Assembly: GCA_014730295.1 (NCBI GenBank) | Contig: WJIN01000070.1 | Location: 1 to 36,936 of the forward strand | DNA length: 36,936 bases | From: Promethearchaeota archaeon | GTDB lineage: Archaea; Asgardarchaeota; Lokiarchaeia; Sigynarchaeales; SOKP01 | Reading direction: 5' to 3' | In this document: positions 1-7,793 of the stretch, piece by piece | Numbering within the stretch: the stretch's first letter is position 1 | Layout of the letters: every line of letters starts with the position of its first letter | Translations under genes and position numbers: made by a program | Notes under the pieces: model-generated | The model's input: the letters and a program-made list of their open reading frames with translations, nothing else | Told to the model about the DNA's origin: nothing | Database searches by the model: none

Positions 1-594
1 ACAGAATAGTAATACCCCACGATATATTTTTGGGTTTAAAGCTTTCCCTCCAAGATACACGAAAATGGAGACTGGCCAAAACCAAATCAAGTCACCCATT
101 TCATGACCTAAATAAAACAACAATAAACCTATTGGCTCTTGAAAACTGATTTCTAAACTAACCATTAAACCCAAACCGATGCCGGCCCACCAGAGAGTCC
201 AAAAAGGGTTTGATAAACTCACAATTATTCCGCCTAAAAAGCTATTTCCAGTAAAACCTTTCATGTCTTCTTCTTTTATTTCCGCAAGATTAATATCAAT
301 GGGTCTATTATAGATATCCTTTATAACCACGGCGCCGAAAAATATAAGTAAAATCCCTCCAACAATTCCAATTGTAGTATATACGATTACATTCTGAAGA
401 AAAAAGGACGCCCCAAGTAAAAGAGCGATTATTAGACCGAATTCCAAGGTGGCATGCCCTAATGTGATAAGTAATCCCGCCAAATATCCTCGCTCTCCTT
501 TTAAAGATCGATAAATAGTAAACGTCAGGACGGGTCCAGGAGATAATGCTCCCGTTAATGCAACAAGGAAAGAGACAAAAAAGATATTAATCAT
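1..594 (-). CDS. LysE/RhtB-family exporter, C-terminus cut by window edge
   Basis: The reading frame starts at an ATG at 594 and stays open to base 1, so only the first 198 codons are present. The product begins MINIFFVSFLVALTGALSPG and continues into a PGPVLTF segment. This hydrophobic first helix carrying a PGP motif is typical of LysE/RhtB amino-acid exporters. At least four further hydrophobic segments follow. Family members are about 200-220 residues long, so little is probably missing. By family the role is export of amino acids or other small metabolites across the cytoplasmic membrane; the substrate cannot be read from sequence. It lies 30 bases downstream of the proA stop on the same strand, so it may be co-transcribed with proline synthesis. 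That link is an inference from spacing. Confidence 0.8.
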   Translation of the reverse strand, partial: MINIFFVSFLVALTGALSPGPVLTFTIYRSLKGERGYLAGLLITLGHATLEFGLIIALLLGASFFLQNVIVYTTIGIVGGILLIFFGAVVIKDIYNRPIDINLAEIKEEDMKGFTGNSFLGGIIVSLSNPFWTLWWAGIGLGLMVSLEISFQEPIGLLLFYLGHEMGDLIWFWPVSIFVYLGGKALNPKIYRGVLLFC

Positions 595-624
595 AATAAG
601 AATAATGTAGTCTAAAATTAGAAA

Positions 625-1881
625 TTATTCTCTAATTTGACCGCTACCATAGATTATATATTTTGTGGAGGTAAGTTGATTAACACCCATAGGACCCCGA
701 GCATGCAACTTCTGGGTAGAAATGCCTATCTCTGCTCCAAGTCCGAAAACACCTCCATCAGTCAGCCTCGTTGCTGCATTAACATATACAGCCGCCGCAT
801 CAACTCTGTAAAGAAATTCTCGTGCATCTTGATAATTTTCCGTAATAATGGATTCTGTATGTTTTGAATCATATTTGGTAATTATATCGATTGCTTCATT
901 GATGTTTTTAACGACTCTTATGCTAATTTTGAGTGATAAATACTCTGCGCCCCAATCTTCCTCTGTGGCGGGAATCACATCAGGCACTAATTCTTGGGTT
1001 TCTCTATCTCCTCTTACTTCTACGCCATTTTCTCTCAATAATTTCACAATCCTTGGAATATATTCCTCCTTGATACTTTCATGGATGATTAATTTATCCA
1101 AGGCATTACATACCGCCGGATAAGAGCACTTTGAATTGATGATAATTCTATCAGCCATATCAAAATCCGCATCGTAATTTACAAAAATACTCACGATACC
1201 TATCCCAGTTTCAATCGTGGGTACCAAAGAATTTTGGACCACTTTTTGAATTAAAGTCTCCCCTCCACGTGGAATAATCACATCTATATATCCTTTTAAT
1301 TTCAGCATCGTGTCTACATATGCTCTATCCGTCTCTCTAATTACTTGTATACAATTTTTAGGTAATCCTTCTGAGACTGCGGCATTATGAAGGATATCCG
1401 CAATAGCAATATTGGAATTGATGGCTTCGCTCCCCCCTCGTAAAATTATCGCATTACCCGATTTTATACATAATCCTGCGGCGTCCGCAGTTACATTAGG
1501 TCGGGACTCATAGATAATTCCAACTACTCCCAAGGGAACTCGAATCTTCCCGATATCCATCCCGTTTGGCCTTCTCCACATAGATACGATTTCATTGATC
1601 GGATCGGGAAATGCAGCTACCTCTCTTAGTCCATCTGCGATTTTATGAATTTTTTCTTTATTTAAAATCAATCGATCAATTTTAGATTGTTCTAAATTAT
1701 TTTTTTTGGCGTTTTCAAGATCTAATGAATTCGCTTTTATAATAGAATCTGTGTGTTTCTCGAGATCGTCTGCCATTCGATTTAGGGCATTATCTTTCAT
1801 TGTGGTTGATGAATTTTTTAATTTAAACGCAGCGTTCTTTGCCTTTTCTCCAATTTCTTTCATTTGATTCTCTATAGACAT
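625..1881 (-). CDS. proA: Gamma-glutamyl phosphate reductase
   Basis: This enzyme reduces gamma-glutamyl phosphate to glutamate-5-semialdehyde with NADPH, the second step of proline synthesis, in the cytoplasm. The product is 418 residues, the usual length. Visible family features are YESRPNVTADAA (124-135), the IIPRGG segment (202-207), the catalytic cysteine C258 within YPAVCNALD, and a conserved C-terminal stretch with GGVFGLGAEIGISTQ. One conserved region reads GIGIVSIFVN where bacterial enzymes commonly have GNCHVYVD-like residues, a modest divergence. The start is the first ATG of the frame. Its partner kinase gene proB lies about 1.5 kb upstream on the same strand, but two plus-strand genes lie between them. 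They are therefore not a simple operon, unlike many bacterial proBA pairs. No proC is visible. Confidence 0.95.
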   Translation of the reverse strand: MSIENQMKEIGEKAKNAAFKLKNSSTTMKDNALNRMADDLEKHTDSIIKANSLDLENAKKNNLEQSKIDRLILNKEKIHKIADGLREVAAFPDPINEIVSMWRRPNGMDIGKIRVPLGVVGIIYESRPNVTADAAGLCIKSGNAIILRGGSEAINSNIAIADILHNAAVSEGLPKNCIQVIRETDRAYVDTMLKLKGYIDVIIPRGGETLIQKVVQNSLVPTIETGIGIVSIFVNYDADFDMADRIIINSKCSYPAVCNALDKLIIHESIKEEYIPRIVKLLRENGVEVRGDRETQELVPDVIPATEEDWGAEYLSLKISIRVVKNINEAIDIITKYDSKHTESIITENYQDAREFLYRVDAAAVYVNAATRLTDGGVFGLGAEIGISTQKLHARGPMGVNQLTSTKYIIYGSGQIRE

Positions 1882-2199
1882 AATACTTTCATAAGTTTTG
1901 ATTGCTCTATAAAGGGTTAAACAACCACAAATTAAGTAATTTTCTATTTCAAATATTATGAAATTTTTTTAAACTTTAATATGAAATAGGTATATACAGA
2001 GTCAACAAGCATCAACCAGAGTTTAGATACTTTTGATATCTCCGACCTTTACTAGGATTTCATCATATTGAATCGGCTTTAAGACCGATATCTTCTAGAC
2101 CTTATAGATTTTAACCTAATTTTTTAAAAATTATTAAGGATTACGCTAGTATAAGTATAGATGAAAACTATAATAAATTTAAAAAAAGGGTTAAGAAAA
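1882..2199. other. Intergenic region with promoters of proA and STAS-like gene 1
   Basis: About 318 bases without a supported gene, lying between divergent proA and the first STAS-like gene. A TATA-like run (TTTTTTAAAAATTATTAA, about 2121-2138) sits before the plus-strand gene. A short inverted repeat, ATCGG/CCGAT with an 8-nt loop, lies at 2072-2089. It is too small to call an RNA gene. I see no tRNA-like cloverleaf. Confidence 0.4.
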
Positions 2200-2571
2200 A
2201 TGCCATTTGATGTGACTTTTAACGAGAATAAGGATAGGCTCTATTATAATATCGATGGATATATTTCGAATGAGGAAGTAGAGGAGATTATGGAAGCTAT
2301 GGATGATTTTCTCGGTGAACGAGATACAAAATTCACAGCACTCATCGATATGAAAGATTTTCGCGTTTCGGAAGATGTTGAAGAAGCTGCTAAATCAATT
2401 CAGCAAGTTATTAAATCTGGTAAATTATTGGCCGACGCGTTCATAGTTTCTCAATCTTCAATTGGTCAAATGCAATTTGAACAAATTGAAAAAGACACAG
2501 AAGCAAAAACTCTGAGAAAAGTATTCGATAATCAAGAAGATGCGGAACAATGGCTAGATTCCGTTGCCTAA
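2200..2571 (+). CDS. SpoIIAA/STAS-like small protein, tandem copy 1
   Basis: A 123-residue soluble protein. I chose the ATG at 2200 because the protein from that point (MPFDVTFNE) aligns end to end with the neighbouring copy at 2908. An ATG 13 codons further upstream (2161) would add a lysine-rich tail absent from the copy. The layout is alternating strands and helices: LYYNIDGYIS near the N-terminus, ALIDMKDF in the middle, and a C-terminal KVFDNQEDAEQWLDS. The order 'DM.DF ... F.n..DA..WL' is characteristic of the SpoIIAA-like (STAS-fold) family. The biochemical role is unknown; STAS-fold proteins often act in protein-protein regulation or lipid binding. The two copies match at about four in five residues by eye. 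The gene stands alone with its own TATA-like run and a T-rich stretch (2607-2619) after the stop. Confidence 0.75.
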   Translation: MPFDVTFNENKDRLYYNIDGYISNEEVEEIMEAMDDFLGERDTKFTALIDMKDFRVSEDVEEAAKSIQQVIKSGKLLADAFIVSQSSIGQMQFEQIEKDTEAKTLRKVFDNQEDAEQWLDSVA

Positions 2572-2907
2572 CATCTTAATATTAATTAAATTATTATTCT
2601 TCAAAATTTTTCTTTTTTTCCTAATTATTCGTTTCCTCTTTCAAATCCGTAAAATAAGTAATGTATAAGACTCTAATAACTATATAGCCCAGTAAATGCC
2701 TTCAGAATAAACTTTCTGAGAATTATACAATTATGTATCTCTATATTATACACATAAGTCGAATTATTTATGTTTATGTTTTTTTTGATTATTCTATGTT
2801 ATTATAACATACATACTTAGAATCAGAATTGTTAAAAAAATCCGTTTTTATTATTAGATCAAATTATTTAATACACACACCAATAAAAAGACCAAGTTGA
2901 AAAAAAA
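2572..2907. other. Intergenic region between tandem STAS-like genes
   Basis: About 336 very AT-rich bases with no supported gene. A T-rich run at 2607-2619 may terminate the first copy, as archaeal RNA polymerase stops at U-tracts. An imperfect palindrome, ATGTTA-TTA-TAACAT, lies at 2796-2810. A TATA-like run (AAATTATTTAATACA, about 2862-2876) precedes the second copy. A region this long with its own promoter-like elements suggests the two copies are transcribed separately. Confidence 0.4.
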
Positions 2908-3279
2908 ATGCCTTTCGATGTAACCTATAACGAGGATAAGGATAGGCTTTATTATAAGGTCGATGGATTCATTTCAAATGAGGATGTAGAAGAGATTATG
3001 GAAGCCATGGATGAGTTTCTACGAGATCATGAAGGAAAATTTACCGCAGTCATCGACATGAAAGATTTTAAAGTATCTGAAGATGTTAAAGAAGCAATCA
3101 AATCAATTCAACAAGTAATTAAATCAGGAAAATTACTTGCTGATGCATTTATTGTTGCTCAATCTTCGATTGGAAAAATGCAATTCGAGCAAATTGAAAA
3201 AGATACAGAAGCAAAAACTGAGCGAAGAGTCTTTTCCAATCAACAAGATGCCGAAAAATGGCTTGATTCAGTAGCATGA
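2908..3279 (+). CDS. SpoIIAA/STAS-like small protein, tandem copy 2
   Basis: A 123-residue paralogue of the gene at 2200, of the same length and about four-fifths identical by eye. The core KSIQQVIKSGKLLADAFIV is identical in both, and both end in WLDSVA. Differences cluster around residues 36-43 (EFLRDHEG here, DFLGERDT in copy 1) and near residues 104-116, which may be the surfaces that differ in partner binding. The fold is SpoIIAA-like (STAS); no enzyme motif is visible. The start is fixed by an in-frame ATG directly preceded by eight A residues. A hairpin followed by Ts lies just after the stop. The function is not known. The duplication suggests either dosage or paired, perhaps heteromeric, use. 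Confidence 0.75.
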   Translation: MPFDVTYNEDKDRLYYKVDGFISNEDVEEIMEAMDEFLRDHEGKFTAVIDMKDFKVSEDVKEAIKSIQQVIKSGKLLADAFIVAQSSIGKMQFEQIEKDTEAKTERRVFSNQQDAEKWLDSVA

Positions 3280-3291
3280 ATTCCGTATTTC

Positions 3292-3313
3292 AATGGTAAA
3301 AAAGCCATTTTTT
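3292..3313 (+). terminator. Hairpin plus T-run after STAS-like gene 2
   Basis: AATGG (3292-3296) and CCATT (3305-3309) form a short stem around an A-rich loop, followed directly by Ts to 3313. It lies 13 bases after the stop and before the convergent proB gene. The stem is short, so the T-run may matter more than the hairpin. Confidence 0.45.
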
Positions 3314-3376
3314 CATATTTTTTATTTTATTACTTCACTATTTTTTTGTCTATGAATCTTTAAAGAGTCAATTATT

Positions 3377-4174
3377 CTATTTTTGAGCAACAAAATAAGT
3401 TCCGATTTCTTTTCCTGCTAATATATCTTCTAAGGAAATTCCATCATAGCTCGTAATGATAGCGGGAATTCCAATATTTATCAATTTTTTGATGGTATTT
3501 ATCTTGCTTTTCATTCCTCCAAATGTAATGCCTCCATCGATATCTTCTACTATTTTTTCGATTTTATGATCAATTTCTTCTACGGAGTGAATGATTTCGG
3601 CATCTTCATGGATTTTCGGATTTTTGTCACATAAACCTTGCACATCTGTTAGCATGATAAGTAAATCAACAAATAATAAGATGGAAACTAACCCAGAAAG
3701 TTTATCATTATCCCCATAGCTCAGTTCTTCAATGGCAACAGAATCATTTTCGTTAATTACGGGTACAATTCCTTTTTCCAATAAAACTTCTAAAGTATTC
3801 CTGGTATTTGCCCGTCTGGTTGAGTCTTTCATATCGTCTGCAGATAATAACACTTGGCCTACATGGAGCCCATACTTACTAAATTCTTCTTGATATATCT
3901 TCATTAGATGGATTTGCCCTACTGAGGCTAAAGCTTGGAGCTTTTTATAATCTGAGGGGCGTTTTTTTAGACCTAACTTCGCTAAACCGCAGCCAATCGC
4001 GCCACTACTCACGATTATAATCTCATACCCCTCTTCTATTAATTCAGCAACTTCTTTTACAAAAGTCTGGATTTTGTCACAATAAATTTCAGCAACTCCG
4101 TCTGTAATCATCTGTGTAGAAATTTTCACAACAATTCGCTTGATTTTAGAAGGAAAGGTCCTAATTGCTATCAT
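3377..4174 (-). CDS. proB: Glutamate 5-kinase, short form without PUA domain
   Basis: This kinase phosphorylates glutamate to gamma-glutamyl phosphate, the first and usually feedback-controlled step of proline synthesis. The 265-residue product is the amino-acid-kinase domain alone; the C-terminal PUA domain of E. coli ProB (367 residues) is absent. Visible motifs are VSSGAIGCG, VPVINENDSVA, YGDNDKLS, LTDVQGL and FGGMKSK, ending in IGTYF. The N-terminal phosphate loop reads VVKISTQMIT, where E. coli has VVKLGTSVLT, so the usual glycine is replaced by serine. PUA-less ProB is known in other prokaryotes and is not by itself a sign of damage. The start is the ATG at 4174. The convergent neighbour is STAS-like copy 2, and proA lies further downstream on the same strand. 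Confidence 0.92.
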   Translation of the reverse strand: MIAIRTFPSKIKRIVVKISTQMITDGVAEIYCDKIQTFVKEVAELIEEGYEIIIVSSGAIGCGLAKLGLKKRPSDYKKLQALASVGQIHLMKIYQEEFSKYGLHVGQVLLSADDMKDSTRRANTRNTLEVLLEKGIVPVINENDSVAIEELSYGDNDKLSGLVSILLFVDLLIMLTDVQGLCDKNPKIHEDAEIIHSVEEIDHKIEKIVEDIDGGITFGGMKSKINTIKKLINIGIPAIITSYDGISLEDILAGKEIGTYFVAQK

Positions 4175-4295
4175 CCAAAAAGAATTAATTGAAATATATG
4201 ATTAAAGTATAACAGCATAAAATTTAGATTTTAGGTTTTTATCTCTCTAAAAAAGAATAACTAGATTACTTCAATAAGTTCAATCTTATCAATTT

Positions 4296-4778
4296 CTAAG
4301 ATATTGCGTTAAAAATCATCGTTACGGCGATTGCAATTACAATTAGCACAATAAGAATTGGAAGCATAAAAAGAAGAAAATTCCATGAACTTTTTATCCA
4401 AAATCGGTTCCACGATTTGACCCCTTCTTCCCAATCCTTCTTGGTCTTTTCTTGCCAATTCTTAAAATCGGTTTCAATTCTCTTCTTATTAGCCTCCCAC
4501 TGCTCTTTAGATTCAACATGAAGCTTAGTAAGATTGGCGTTCCATTCTTGCAATTTGTTATCCCAGTTGTGTTTCACATCTTGGAAAAATTTTTCTACGT
4601 GTTGTTTATTCTCATTCCATTTCTCAATATTCTGCCGAGATTGCTCCTCTAAGGAGCGTTGAAATGTCTCGAAATTATTTTTCATTGTATTAACAAAATC
4701 GTTCCATCCTTTCGTTATTGGATTTTCTTGAGGAGGTTTTTTTTCTTCCTCATTATTATTATTACTCATCTTATTCAA
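4296..4778 (-). CDS. Tail-anchored, tryptophan-rich coiled-coil protein
   Basis: A 160-residue protein of unrecognised family. Residues 1-20 are polar and disordered-looking. Residues about 25-130 are a charged amphipathic helix with regularly placed tryptophans (W25, 54, 72, 79, 94, 108, 116, 123, 127, 132). Many are about 7 or 14-15 residues apart, that is, heptad spacing. Residues about 134-157 are one strongly hydrophobic segment with only three residues after it. This is the layout of a tail-anchored protein, helix in the cytosol and anchored at the membrane by its C-terminus. The helix could lie along the membrane or form a coiled coil; the sequence does not decide. A second ATG three codons in (4769) is an alternative start. 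It is transcribed divergently from the aminotransferase gene. No function is assigned. Confidence 0.75.
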   Translation of the reverse strand: MNKMSNNNNEEEKKPPQENPITKGWNDFVNTMKNNFETFQRSLEEQSRQNIEKWNENKQHVEKFFQDVKHNWDNKLQEWNANLTKLHVESKEQWEANKKRIETDFKNWQEKTKKDWEEGVKSWNRFWIKSSWNFLLFMLPILIVLIVIAIAVTMIFNAIS

Positions 4779-5043
4779 TTTTAAGTTTATTTTCTACGAG
4801 TAATATATTAAATTATTATCTTAAATTTTTATAGCATTCTATAAGTAAGTATTTACAATTTTCAGACTTTTGGGTAATTTTTTGTTGAATTCTGAAGCCT
4901 TTTCACCGTTATCTTTTTTTATTGAATATTGTTTAGGGAATAGTTTTTCAATTATCAGTTCTATTAGCCGTTTCACAATTTTAATATAGAATCGTTCAAT
5001 ACAATATTCAAGTTTAATAACAATTTAGAAATGTGTAAAAATC

Positions 5044-6429
5044 ATGGAATTCACTTTATTAGAAAAGACCTCGTTATACCCATCATTTTCAGATTTAGGA
5101 AAACGTATTTTTCTACCTGATGGAATCTTTTATTGGTCGGGAAGAGCAAAAAAGGAGGCTGAACTCATTGGCACAATTGGTTCCGCCTTTTGTTATGATA
5201 ATGAGATTGCCAGCGATGGGACTGATGAATGGGTGCCGTGTTATTTGGAAGAGATTAAACAATATGCGAATCTGGGCATAAAAGATATAGTACCATATGC
5301 CTCGATAGGAGGATTAGCCGAACTTCGCTCAATTTGGAAAGACTGGATTATAAAGAAGTCTGGTTTTGATGCGGAATCAGAAAGAGAAAAGCTAGACCAT
5401 CTCAAAACCTATATCTCAAATCCAATTGTCACGGGTGGAGTGACAAATGGAATCTTTATGGCGTGTTCAATGTTTTTAGGTCCTGGAGAGACTGTCATTT
5501 GTCCAAATAAGCGATGGGGTAATTATGACAATATCATCGTTAAAAACATCGGAGCTCAGATTAAATCGTTCGACTTTTTTAAGGATCAAAAGATTAACTT
5601 AGATGGTTTGAGAACTTCGATAATGGAAGTTAAAGAGAGTCAAGAAAAAATCGTATTAATGCTGAACTTTCCAAATAATCCGACCGGATATGTACCATCC
5701 CAAGAGGAGGCTCAGAATTTAGTGAAACTATTGCGTGAAAGCCAAGCTCAATTGGATATACCATTTATAGTAATTGTGGATGATGCCTACGAGCCATATG
5801 TGTATGAAAAAAAGGGGATGCTGGATACATCATTCTTTTATATGCTCCAACAACTTCAAGAGCCAATTATTCCAATTAAATTAGATGGTTTAACTAAAGA
5901 ACTACTGTTCTATGGAGGTCGCATCGGGTTTGTCACCATTGGATTAAAACCAGAATGGACGAAAAATGATAAAGAGCTTGAACAACTGAAAGAGGAGTTA
6001 AACAATAAATTGGAAGGCTTTAATCGAAGCTCTATTTCCAATGCCAACCATTTCTATCAAAAAGTCGCCATCAATATGTTTGAAGAGTTTGGAATGGAAA
6101 AGATTATTCAATCTCGCGATAAAGTGAAAACGGTGCTTAGCGCTCGATATGAAAAAATCAATGCCGAACTATCCAAATTAGACTCGCCCGATATCTCAGT
6201 CGACCCAAATGCGGGCGGATTTTTCCTATTCGTGAATCTAAATAAGGAAAAAGTAAAAGCCACTGAATTTGCGGATTATCTTCTCAAACAGTATAAAGTC
6301 GGAGTTATTCCCATTGAAAAACCCCAAGAAAATATTAATGGAATCAGAATCGCCTATTGCTCTATCGATATTGATAAAATAAATGAATTCATTACGAGAA
6401 TTCAGAAAGCCCTTGTTGATGTCTCATAA
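5044..6429 (+). CDS. Class I/II pyridoxal-phosphate aminotransferase
   Basis: A 461-residue cytoplasmic PLP enzyme of aminotransferase fold type I. Key residues can be seen: the NFPNNPTG motif (208-215), D246 and Y249 in VDDAYEP (pyridine nitrogen and PLP contacts), the Schiff-base lysine K285 in GLTKELLFYGG, and the substrate-carboxylate arginine region GGRIG (291-295). It also has an N-terminal ASIGGLAELR segment and a C-terminal NAGGFFLFVNL segment. By family it moves an amino group between an amino acid and a 2-oxo acid; the substrate is not predictable here. It is somewhat longer than typical AspC-like enzymes (about 400), the extra length lying in the N-terminal 85 residues. It appears monocistronic, with a 265-base upstream region shared with the divergent tail-anchored protein gene. 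Confidence 0.88.
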   Translation: MEFTLLEKTSLYPSFSDLGKRIFLPDGIFYWSGRAKKEAELIGTIGSAFCYDNEIASDGTDEWVPCYLEEIKQYANLGIKDIVPYASIGGLAELRSIWKDWIIKKSGFDAESEREKLDHLKTYISNPIVTGGVTNGIFMACSMFLGPGETVICPNKRWGNYDNIIVKNIGAQIKSFDFFKDQKINLDGLRTSIMEVKESQEKIVLMLNFPNNPTGYVPSQEEAQNLVKLLRESQAQLDIPFIVIVDDAYEPYVYEKKGMLDTSFFYMLQQLQEPIIPIKLDGLTKELLFYGGRIGFVTIGLKPEWTKNDKELEQLKEELNNKLEGFNRSSISNANHFYQKVAINMFEEFGMEKIIQSRDKVKTVLSARYEKINAELSKLDSPDISVDPNAGGFFLFVNLNKEKVKATEFADYLLKQYKVGVIPIEKPQENINGIRIAYCSIDIDKINEFITRIQKALVDVS

Positions 6430-6582
6430 TTTGATTTGATAAAGTTGTATTTCACTTATTTTTTCTTTTTAAAATCTCTTCTATTCAAATGAAAATTTTG
6501 AATAACTCAATATTTTTATAACGGTTTATTTATATTTATAATAATTAGATAAGTAAAATTTGTGTTGAGGAATTGAAAAAAA

Positions 6583-7611
6583 ATGAAGTTGTACCTTGTA
6601 GATAAAGGAGAACTAAAAGAAATCAATAAACCAGTGTTTTCAACCGGGGATGTATATCTCTTAGACAATGACCATACCATATACGTCTGGATTGGAAGTA
6701 AATGCAGTGTAGATGAGAAAACTTCCGGGGCTGCTCAAGCTCGCTCATTAGATCAAGAACGAGGTGGTTCAGCGAAAATTATCACCGTTGATCAAGGACA
6801 AGAAGGGGATGAATTTCTCAAATTAATCGCGGAAATGGGCGCGATGAAAATCGTCAACAAAAATATCGCAAAAACGATGCTAAAAGATGTATATACCGGT
6901 GATTATAGTGGATTCACAGAACATAAAAATGTCCTCTACCGTATTAGTTCCGAAGAATTTGAGGATATTAATACGATGAAAATGGTTCAAGTTCCCTATT
7001 CGGAAGATTCTCTTGATTCTGAGGATTGTTTTGTCCTCGATTTAGGAACAAAAGTATATATTTGGCAAGGAAATGCTTGTAACGTAAAAGAAAAAGTCAA
7101 GTCTGGACAATGGGCTCGAAAGATTGATGCGGATCGAGCAGGGTCTCAAAACGAGGAAATTTTTGAAGAAGGAAGTGATGCAAAGTTTTTAGACGCCCTC
7201 AGTAAAGGTCCTGACTATAAGGAATCTGATGCAGTTCAATTAGAAGCGGAATCGGCCCTCGAAGAAGAAGAACCCGAACAAGAAATTGCGCCTGAATCAA
7301 AAGGAACCGTGGCAGAAGCAGAAGAGATAGAAGAAGAAAAGGAAGAAGAAATCTCTATAAAGCCCGAACAGCCAAAGATTAAGGAATCTGTCGCCTCAAA
7401 AGCAGCACCGGGAATTCCGGGACGACAAGATGATTCCATCCTCACCATCGAAAAGACAGAAGGTAGACGAGTCTGTCCTAATTGCGGTGAAGAAAACAAA
7501 TCTATGATCCATGAGAGCGTGGATAAGAGTAACATCATTATGGATTACCCGCGGATGTATGGTAAGAAGTATAAGTGTGGATCTTGCGGAACCGAATGGA
7601 GAGAGAAATAG
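6583..7611 (+). CDS. Two-domain gelsolin-like protein with C-terminal zinc ribbon
   Basis: A 342-residue protein. Residues about 1-95 and 110-210 are two gelsolin/villin-type repeats, each with a 'D.Y..W.G....EK..A...A...D..R.G' pattern (VYVWIGSKCSVDEK at 34-46; VYIWQGNACNVKEK at 158-171). Residues about 218-262 are a glutamate-rich linker. The C-terminus carries a zinc ribbon with C298, C301, C332 and C335. Gelsolin domains bind actin and are usually calcium-dependent. Asgard archaea encode actins and short gelsolins that act on actin filaments, so a role in filament severing, capping or bundling is likely. The zinc ribbon closely resembles that of the small protein at 15726-16070 (GRRVCP.CG). 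Start: the ATG follows seven A residues, with TATA-like runs about 30-50 bases upstream. Its neighbour downstream (convergent) is a long coiled-coil protein. Confidence 0.9.
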   Translation: MKLYLVDKGELKEINKPVFSTGDVYLLDNDHTIYVWIGSKCSVDEKTSGAAQARSLDQERGGSAKIITVDQGQEGDEFLKLIAEMGAMKIVNKNIAKTMLKDVYTGDYSGFTEHKNVLYRISSEEFEDINTMKMVQVPYSEDSLDSEDCFVLDLGTKVYIWQGNACNVKEKVKSGQWARKIDADRAGSQNEEIFEEGSDAKFLDALSKGPDYKESDAVQLEAESALEEEEPEQEIAPESKGTVAEAEEIEEEKEEEISIKPEQPKIKESVASKAAPGIPGRQDDSILTIEKTEGRRVCPNCGEENKSMIHESVDKSNIIMDYPRMYGKKYKCGSCGTEWREK

Positions 7612-7793
7612 AAATCCTTAAAAAAGCAATAATTTTTATTCTTATTTTTTTATCCATAAATGTTTTTAAATGTAATAAAATTGAAATGTAATTCTATTTT
7701 TACAGAATAATTTTTGGTAATTCTTGAAATTATATATTTAAAAATTTTATACAACCTAAAAGAAGATTTAATTTAGTGAAAGAATGAACACAT

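Noticed and set aside
2072..2089. A small hairpin (ATCGG/CCGAT) as a structured RNA or riboswitch
   Set aside because: A five-base-pair stem is expected by chance at this scale, and no further helices are seen around it.
7236..7538. A serine-rich minus-strand frame over the gelsolin linker
   Set aside because: It is the complement of a glutamate-rich coding stretch, which gives serine-rich antisense frames by composition.
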